From Aeromonas simiae (GTDB taxonomy: Bacteria; Pseudomonadota; Gammaproteobacteria; Enterobacterales; Aeromonadaceae), in assembly GCF_000820125.1 (NCBI RefSeq), contig NZ_CDBY01000083.1:5657-69656 (forward strand): a DNA stretch of 64,000 nucleotides, written 5' to 3'. Shown here piece by piece: positions 54,024 through 64,000 of the stretch. A program made the position numbers and the translations under genes. Each line of letters begins with the position of its first letter. Position 1 is the first letter of the stretch. The notes under the pieces are model-generated. The model was not told where the DNA came from, made no database searches, and saw only the letters and a program-made list of their open reading frames with translations.

Positions 54024-55178
54024 TTAGCGAATACTCGCCATCTGCCGCACGCAGCGCTGCTCGCGCTCATCCACCCGCTTGGCGAACCAGGCGGTGGTGA
54101 GGTTACGGGTGATCTTGGGGCTCTTTAGCTCAATACCGGGCAGGATGGCCCTCGGCAGGCGCTGACCCGCCTGTTGATCGGCAAGGGTGAAGACCCGGTG
54201 ATAGAGGGCGCTGTGGGCAAAGTCGCGGCTGTCTCCCAGCTTCAGGCTCTGATGGATCGCCTGCTTGCTCATCTTGAGCCGGTCGGCCAGGGTATGGACC
54301 GCCAACTCGGTCTGACCGGGGTTATCCGAGTCGTAGCGGATGAGATCCCCATCCAGCGCCAACCTCTTGCCACTCAGGCGGCTCACGGCGGCCTGGAAAG
54401 CGGCGTTGCGGCTGGCATACCAGCCGGCGTTAAAATCGGCGAAGCGATAGAGGGTGTCGGGATAGTCGGCCTCGTAACCGAAGATGTGCCGGGTGCCAAA
54501 CCAGACCCCGCCGCGACGGGTGAACACCTCGTGACGAATGGACTCCTTGATCGGATAGGGGTAGCCACGGGCATTGGCCTCGGCAAACGCCACGCTCACC
54601 TGCATCGGCCCCCCGGTGCGCACCGGGTTCATGTTGCCAAAGAGCCGCTTGCCCATCGGCACCTCGCCGATCATGTCCTCGAAGATCTCGCTCATCTCCC
54701 GCTCGGTGCGCAGCCGGTCGATGCGCTCGGCATAGCTCTTGCCGGTCGGAGACTTGATGGAGAGCGCCGTGCGCACCATGAACTCGGGGATCAGCAGCTT
54801 ATCGGCGCGGGCGTTGATCTCCTTCCAGGCGATCTTGCCCAAATTGGGCACCACAGGATCGGCCTGGTAGGTCGCCTCCTGCTCGGCCACCGCCAGCACA
54901 GAGCAGACATTGTGATCGTTCACCGTCAGCCCCTGGCTGGTGAGCGATGTCACCACGTCGTTGGCCCAGCCCGGTTTGTCGGCCACCCCGCGCGGCAAGA
55001 AACGAACGATGCGACTTTTCATATCGGCCGGCGGGTGCGCTTTGAGGGCCTTAGGCACCGATTTGGTCGCCGTGGCGGAGGAGGCCCCCGCCTGGCTGAC
55101 CGGGGCAGGTTCACTGGCACAGCCGGCCAGCAGCAAGGAGAGAAACAGAAACGGCGCAAGAAGCGGCAAGCGGGTCAT
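54024..55178 (-). CDS. DUF1615 lipoprotein
   Basis: The 384-aa precursor has a lipobox (LLLAGC) after a typical signal peptide. The body has the DUF1615 pattern: DVVTSLTSQGLTVNDHNVCS, AVAEQEATYQADP, and RHEVFTRRGGVWFGTRHIFG. The family's role is not known; it is possibly envelope-associated. The start at 55178 gives the clean lipoprotein signal; the frame extends to 55289 without support. Confidence 0.8.
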   Translation of the reverse strand: MTRLPLLAPFLFLSLLLAGCASEPAPVSQAGASSATATKSVPKALKAHPPADMKSRIVRFLPRGVADKPGWANDVVTSLTSQGLTVNDHNVCSVLAVAEQEATYQADPVVPNLGKIAWKEINARADKLLIPEFMVRTALSIKSPTGKSYAERIDRLRTEREMSEIFEDMIGEVPMGKRLFGNMNPVRTGGPMQVSVAFAEANARGYPYPIKESIRHEVFTRRGGVWFGTRHIFGYEADYPDTLYRFADFNAGWYASRNAAFQAAVSRLSGKRLALDGDLIRYDSDNPGQTELAVHTLADRLKMSKQAIHQSLKLGDSRDFAHSALYHRVFTLADQQAGQRLPRAILPGIELKSPKITRNLTTAWFAKRVDEREQRCVRQMASIR

Positions 55179-55250
55179 CACACATCCGGGCAGGGGCAAG
55201 ACAAACGAGGCGCCATTGTAGTGGATGGACGCCCCCCAGCGCACGTCCAG

Positions 55251-55280
55251 AAAAAAACACCCCGCCAGTGGGCGGGGTGT
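55251..55280 (-). terminator. Terminator of carB
   Basis: A 10-bp stem (55257-55266 with 55271-55280) with an A-run on its left, 22 bases past the carB stop. Confidence 0.92.
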
Positions 55281-55301
55281 CGGTTTCAAGTGGCGTTTGC
55301 C

Positions 55302-58526
<3,225 letters not shown>

Positions 58527-58545
58527 GGAACTCTTTCCTCTTTCC

Positions 58546-59682
58546 TTAGGCGCGATACTGCTTAATCAATTCGATGAAGTGGTCGAACAGGCCGGCACAG
58601 TCGTGCGGACCGGGGCTCGCCTCCGGGTGACCCTGGAAGCTGAAGGCCGGGCGGTCGGTGCGATGCACCCCTTGCAAGGTGCCATCGAACAGGGAGACGT
58701 GGGTGGCGCGCAGGCAATCCGGCAGGCTGCTTTCATCCACCGCGAAACCGTGGTTCTGGGCGGTGATCATGACGGTGTTGTCATCCAGGCTCTTCACCGG
58801 GTGGTTGGCACCGTGGTGGCCGAACTTCATCTTGATGGTCTCGGCGCCGGAGGCCAGCGCCAGCAGTTGGTGACCCAGGCAGATGCCAAACACCGGGATG
58901 TCGGTGTTGAGGAACGCCTTGATGGCCTCGATGGCATAATCGCACGGGGCCGGATCGCCCGGGCCGTTGGAGAGGAAGATGCCATCGGGATTCATCGCCA
59001 GCACCTCGGCGGCCGGGGTCTTGGCCGGCACCACGGTCAGGCGGCAACCGCGATCGACCAGCATGCGCAGGATGTTGCGCTTGACGCCGAAGTCGTAGGC
59101 CACCACGTGATACTTGAGATCGCCCTCAGCCGGGGTCGCGTGTCCCTTACCCAGCTCCCAGCTCCCTTCACGCCAGCGATAGGGCTCAGCGACGGTCACT
59201 TCCTTGGCAAGATCCATCCCCTTGAGTCCAGGGAAGGCGCGAGCCTGGCTCAGGGCATGGGCCTCATCGAGCGCCTTGCCAGCCATGATGCAACCGTTCT
59301 GGGCTCCCTTCTCACGCAAGATACGGGTCAACTTACGGGTGTCGATGTCGGCGATGCCGACGATGCCGCGTGTCTTGAGATAATCGGAGAGGGATTGTTG
59401 ATTGCGGAAGTTGGAGGCGAGGATAGGAAGATCGCGGATGATGAGGCCCTGTGCGTGGATTTGGGTAGACTCTTCATCTTCTGGGTTGGTGCCGGTATTG
59501 CCGATATGGGGATAAGTGAGGGTAACAATCTGACGGGAATAGGAGGGGTCGGTGAGAATTTCCTGATAGCCCGTCATCGACGTATTGAAAACCACCTCAC
59601 CAATGGAACATCCCTCGGCGCCTATCGATACGCCCTTGAAGACAGTTCCATCTTCCAGCACTAACAATGCAGTGTGACTCAA
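58546..59682 (-). CDS. carA: carbamoyl phosphate synthase, small subunit
   Basis: The 378-aa glutaminase subunit has an N-terminal CPSase domain and a class I amidotransferase with nucleophile Cys in [13 protein letters not shown] and the catalytic His in [12 protein letters not shown]. The start codon is TTG at 59682, as in E. coli carA, preceded by GGAGG. It is the first gene of carAB, downstream of probable ArgR sites and next to dapB, the E. coli arrangement. Confidence 0.97.
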   Translation of the reverse strand: MSHTALLVLEDGTVFKGVSIGAEGCSIGEVVFNTSMTGYQEILTDPSYSRQIVTLTYPHIGNTGTNPEDEESTQIHAQGLIIRDLPILASNFRNQQSLSDYLKTRGIVGIADIDTRKLTRILREKGAQNGCIMAGKALDEAHALSQARAFPGLKGMDLAKEVTVAEPYRWREGSWELGKGHATPAEGDLKYHVVAYDFGVKRNILRMLVDRGCRLTVVPAKTPAAEVLAMNPDGIFLSNGPGDPAPCDYAIEAIKAFLNTDIPVFGICLGHQLLALASGAETIKMKFGHHGANHPVKSLDDNTVMITAQNHGFAVDESSLPDCLRATHVSLFDGTLQGVHRTDRPAFSFQGHPEASPGPHDCAGLFDHFIELIKQYRA

Positions 59683-59841
59683 GACAACCTCCAGTTTTTT
59701 AGCTTGAAAATCAGCAACTTACCTGGGTGTTGCTAGCCTCGCGCCGGGACCTAAGGACCCAGCTGGGCCGGCATATTTCGGGCAAATTGCGCGCATTCTA
59801 CTGAAAATCAGTGGCATTTCAACCACTGGCGCGCAGAAGAT

Positions 59842-59872
59842 TGCATTTAAATTCTATAAAAAAGCAATTTCA
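59842..59872. promoter_or_regulatory. Candidate tandem ArgR boxes of carAB
   Basis: The first 14-mer (59842-59855, starting TGCATTTAAATTC) matches the ARG consensus at 12 of 14 positions by my count. After 3 bases a weaker second box follows (59859-59872). The 3-base spacing and position over an A/T-rich promoter fit the arginine-repressed promoter P2 of E. coli carAB. Confidence 0.7.
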
Positions 59873-60235
59873 GTCATTATCTATGCATTTGAGCGCCGCG
59901 CAACCCCCACCGCAAAACTTTTTTGCGCCCTCCATGCTACCCAGGGCGGCCACCCCTTTCATTTCCAACATAATTAAAATTAACTGATGTTTATCATCAA
60001 CTTAAAAACAAGAAATGAAAATAACATGGCGCCTTATCAGCCTTGATGTGAAGATTAATTTTTTCACAGCATAGAAAAACGTTTTACTAGTTATGCATTT
60101 TTAATCTTTTTTTTGTGCGCTGGTTTGTGGTGACAAAACCAGCTGATGATAACAGGGTGTGACCGTTCAGTGGCGGGAAGATTCACAATCTGGATGAGGA
60201 AAAGAGCGACGACATGTGATTTTTCATCATTCAAT

Positions 60236-60263
60236 AAAAAAAGGCGGCAAAGCCGCCTTTTTT
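60236..60263. terminator. Terminator of dapB
   Basis: A GGCGGC/GCCGCC stem with a 3-base loop is flanked by A- and T-runs. It is located 21 bases past the dapB stop and is strong in both directions. Confidence 0.93.
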
Positions 60264-60284
60264 ACACGTTTTATCTATGCACAC

Positions 60285-61599
<1,315 letters not shown>

Positions 61600-62925
61600 A
61601 TGATCCAGATCCAACCCAGCGCCAAAGCCCTGTTGCCCCTCCTGCTCTTTCTTGCCCTCTTCATCGGTACCGGCACCTGGCTGACCCTGCAGGGGGTCGA
61701 ATTTGCCTTCTACCAACTGCCGGCACCGGTAGCCGCCCTGCCCGCCGTCATACTGGCGCTGCTGCTCGGCCGCGAGGGGTTCAACACCAACCTCGAGACC
61801 TTCTTCAAGGGGGTGGGTGACAGCAACATCATGGCCATGTGCCTCATCTACCTGCTGGCGGGCGCCTTCGCCACCGTGGCCAAGGCCACCGGCGGGGTGG
61901 ATGCCACCGTGGCGCTCGGGCTCTCCATTATTCCCAGCTGGGCGCTGCTGCCGGGCCTGTTCCTCATCTCGGCCTTCGTGGCCACCGCCATGGGCACCTC
62001 GATGGGAACCATAGGCGCGGTCGCGCCGGTGGCCCTCGGCGTGGCCCACTCGGCCGGCATGGACCCCGTTCTGGTGGCCGGCGCCGTGCTCGGCGGCGCC
62101 ATGTTTGGCGACAACCTCTCCATCATCTCTGACACCACCATCGCCGCTACCCGCAGCCAGGGGTGCGAGATGAAAGACAAGTTCCGTGAGAATCTGGCCA
62201 TCGCCACCCCCGCCGCCATATTGGTGGTGCTCGGCTACCTGCTGCTGGGTGACGTCGCCACCATCCCGGCGCAAAGCACCAGCCAGTGGCTCCAAGTGCT
62301 GCCCTACCTGCTCATCCTGGTGCTGGCCCTCGCGGGCATGAATGTCTTTCTGGTGCTCGGCACCGGCATAGTGGTGGCCGGCGCCGTGGGGCTCATCAGC
62401 GCCGATTACCAGCTCAGCCAGTTCGTTCAGGACATCTATAAAGGCTTTGGCAGCATGCAGGAGATCTTCTTGCTCTCCATGCTGATCGGCGGCCTCGGCG
62501 CCCTGATGGAGCGCCAGGGTGGCCTGGCCTGGCTCAACGGCCGGATCGCCGCCCTTATCCATCGTTTCAGCCGCGGCCATGACGGCGAGCAGAACGAAAA
62601 GGCCGCCGAGCTCGGCATCGCCGCCGTGGTCGGTTTGACCAATGCCTGTACCGCCAACAACACGGTGGCGATCATCGTCGCGAGCAAAGTGGCCAAGGAG
62701 CTCGCCGATCAGCACGGCGTCACACCGCGCCGCGCCGCCTCCTTGCTCGATATCTTCTCCTGCGTGGTACAGGGGCTGATCCCCTGGGGAGCCCAGGCGC
62801 TGCTGCTCGGCTCCATCTTTGCGCTCTCGCCGATTGTCGTGGTCAGCCTGTGCTTCTATCCGCTGGTTCTGGCCATCGCGGCCCTCATCGCCATTTTTAT
62901 CAAGCACACAGTTCGCAGCCATTAA
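61600..62925 (+). CDS. NhaC family Na+/H+ antiporter-like transporter
   Basis: The 441-aa membrane protein has about eleven spans. GTSMGTIGAVAPVALGVA, AVLGGAMFGDNLSIISDTTI and NACTANNTVAIIVAS are hallmarks of the NhaC superfamily. Members include Na+/H+ antiporters and, in some gammaproteobacteria, lysine uptake proteins (LysW). Position beside dapB is suggestive, but the substrate is unresolved. The start at 61600 has GAGGA upstream. Confidence 0.85.
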   Translation: MIQIQPSAKALLPLLLFLALFIGTGTWLTLQGVEFAFYQLPAPVAALPAVILALLLGREGFNTNLETFFKGVGDSNIMAMCLIYLLAGAFATVAKATGGVDATVALGLSIIPSWALLPGLFLISAFVATAMGTSMGTIGAVAPVALGVAHSAGMDPVLVAGAVLGGAMFGDNLSIISDTTIAATRSQGCEMKDKFRENLAIATPAAILVVLGYLLLGDVATIPAQSTSQWLQVLPYLLILVLALAGMNVFLVLGTGIVVAGAVGLISADYQLSQFVQDIYKGFGSMQEIFLLSMLIGGLGALMERQGGLAWLNGRIAALIHRFSRGHDGEQNEKAAELGIAAVVGLTNACTANNTVAIIVASKVAKELADQHGVTPRRAASLLDIFSCVVQGLIPWGAQALLLGSIFALSPIVVVSLCFYPLVLAIAALIAIFIKHTVRSH

Positions 62926-62994
62926 CTCACCTCAACGGGGCCATCCACAGGCAGCCACCGCAGTGGTATGCTCCGTTTGCTACAAGGAGGTCCC

Positions 62995-63576
62995 ATGTCT
63001 GAACGCCACACCCTGCGCCAGCAGATCAGGGAGCGCCGCCGGGCGCTCACCGCCGAACAACAGCACCTGGCCGCCCAGCAGCTGCTCGAGCGTATCCAGT
63101 CTCATCCCGATATCGGTGCCGCCCGACGTGTCGCCTGCTACCTGGCCAACGATGGCGAGATCAACCCCCTGCCCGCCATCCACTGGCTGTGGGCTGAAAA
63201 GAAAGAGGTCTATCTGCCGGTGGTGCACCCCTTCACCCCGGGACACCTGTTGTTCCTGCACTACACCCCCACCTCGCCCATGGTGCGCAACAAGTTCAAC
63301 ATCGAGGAGCCCGAGCTCGACATGAGCCGTGTCATCCCCCACAGCGCCCTCGATCTGATGTTTACCCCCATGGTGGCGTTCGATGCGCAGGGCAACCGGC
63401 TCGGCATGGGAGGCGGCTATTACGATCGCACCCTGGCCTGCTGGCAGCAGCACCAGCTGGGCCCCAAGCCGATCGGCATCGCCCATGACTGCCAACAGGT
63501 GGCAGCCGTGCCAAACGAGGCATGGGACGTTCCTCTGCCCGAGATCCTCACCCCATCCAAGCACTGGCGTTTTTGA
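62995..63576 (+). CDS. ygfA: 5-formyltetrahydrofolate cyclo-ligase
   Basis: The 193-aa enzyme converts 5-formyl-THF to 5,10-methenyl-THF with ATP. The C-terminal substrate and ATP site GMGGGYYDRTL and the N-terminal basic segment (RQQIRERRRAL) are typical. AAGGAGG precedes the start at 62995. In E. coli 6S RNA (ssrS) lies directly upstream; here only 69 bases separate it from the antiporter gene, so ssrS is not at this locus. Confidence 0.95.
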   Translation: MSERHTLRQQIRERRRALTAEQQHLAAQQLLERIQSHPDIGAARRVACYLANDGEINPLPAIHWLWAEKKEVYLPVVHPFTPGHLLFLHYTPTSPMVRNKFNIEEPELDMSRVIPHSALDLMFTPMVAFDAQGNRLGMGGGYYDRTLACWQQHQLGPKPIGIAHDCQQVAAVPNEAWDVPLPEILTPSKHWRF

Positions 63577-63679
63577 AAAAAATGTGACCCAACGCACATG
63601 AAAGGGGATGCTAGCGGTCGCCCTGCTCCCTCCCCTTATCCTATAATGCGCCCGCTTTTTACCCCCCTAAGGATCAGTC

Positions 63680-64000
63680 ATGACGCAAGATGAGATGAAG
63701 AAGGCCGCCGGCTGGGCAGCCCTCCAGTATGTGGTTCCCGGCACCATAGTCGGGGTGGGCACCGGCTCCACCGTCAACCACTTCATTGACGCCCTCGGCA
63801 CCATCAAGGATCAGATCAAGGGGGCCGTCTCCAGCTCCATCGCCTCCACCGAGCGCATGCAGGCCCTTGGCATCCAGGTGTTCGATCTGAACGAGATCGA
63901 CAGCCTCTCCGTCTATGTGGATGGAGCCGACGAGATCAACGCCGCTCACGACATGATCAAGGGCGGTGGCGCCGCGCTGACCCGCGAGAAGATCGTCGCC
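63680..64000 (+). CDS. rpiA: ribose-5-phosphate isomerase A, N-terminal part
   Basis: The right edge cuts the gene after 107 codons. The visible part matches RpiA of the pentose phosphate pathway: [15 protein letters not shown] binds the phosphate, YVDGADEIN carries the catalytic region, and [12 protein letters not shown] follows. AAGGAT precedes the ATG. TATAAT at 63642-63647 is a likely -10 element. Confidence 0.96.
   Translation, partial: MTQDEMKKAAGWAALQYVVPGTIVGVGTGSTVNHFIDALGTIKDQIKGAVSSSIASTERMQALGIQVFDLNEIDSLSVYVDGADEINAAHDMIKGGGAALTREKIVA

Larger units (their letters stand above)
59683..60284. other. carAB regulatory region and dapB terminator
   Basis: About 600 bases without a gene. 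From left to right: carA leader, ArgR operator candidates (59842-59872) over an AT-rich TATAGA element, a possible PurR-like palindrome (59911-59927), an AT-rich stretch (59975-60120), and the dapB terminator (60236-60263). The layout is compatible with two carAB promoters as in E. coli. Confidence 0.65.

Noticed and set aside
62926..62994. 6S RNA (ssrS) expected upstream of ygfA
   Set aside because: Only 69 bases lie between the flanking genes, too short for 6S RNA.

Overview
The window is about 64 kb of G+C-rich, gene-dense chromosome from a gammaproteobacterium, most likely Aeromonas. That assignment rests on gene content, protein similarity recognised by eye and gene order (topA with sohB-yciK, dapB-carA-carB, ygfA near rpiA). 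Nearly all of it is housekeeping core genome. The clear exception is a small integrated element at about 28.2-33.0 kb.

Layout. 1-7 kb: end of a DHA2-type MFS exporter, a CoA-disulfide reductase with a rhodanese domain, a PAS-GGDEF-EAL protein, pflA and a membrane protein. 7-13 kb: a basic amino-acid ABC importer operon (hisP, binding protein, two permeases), the lysine exporter lysO and a DAACS symporter. 13-20 kb: a 55-codon gene, topA, astB, sohB and yciK. 20-27.7 kb: two LysR regulators, a Set-type sugar exporter divergent from a PatB/MalY-like C-S lyase, a TAXI binding protein, a divergent PurA homologue, dgkA and a cytochrome b561.

28.2-33.0 kb: an integrative element of about 4.8 kb at the 3' end of tRNA-Ser(GGA), bounded by 33-bp direct repeats. 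It carries a complete tyrosine integrase, a 301-aa protein translationally coupled to it, tiny ORFs with good ribosome binding sites, a serine recombinase and an AT-rich 212-aa cargo gene of unknown function. Insertion replaced both the tRNA 3' end and its terminator. The displaced original copies are still visible at the far end.

33-44 kb: dauA, two tandem tRNA-Asn genes behind a near-consensus promoter, a gene-poor stretch, small conserved hypotheticals, a cold-shock protein, a three-gene 2-oxoacid dehydrogenase operon (E1alpha, E1beta, E2; no E3) and two tandem DedA genes. 43-55 kb: an S41 peptidase, a YbaY-type lipoprotein, an AHSA1-like protein, a fatty-acid hydroxylase family protein, a NIT-domain chemoreceptor, a PLD-like/NERD pair that both end in topoisomerase-type zinc ribbons, a dCACHE-GGDEF cyclase, and DUF1176 and DUF1615 proteins. 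55-64 kb: carAB with probable ArgR operators, dapB, an NhaC-family antiporter, ygfA and the start of rpiA.

Themes. Several genes concern arginine and lysine: the hisP operon, lysO, astB, carAB and dapB. The upstream regions of the hisP operon and of carAB share an 11-nt ARG-box-like core. The candidates for undescribed biology are the tRNA-Ser element with its unknown cargo and the paired zinc-ribbon nuclease-like genes at 49.8-51.25 kb.
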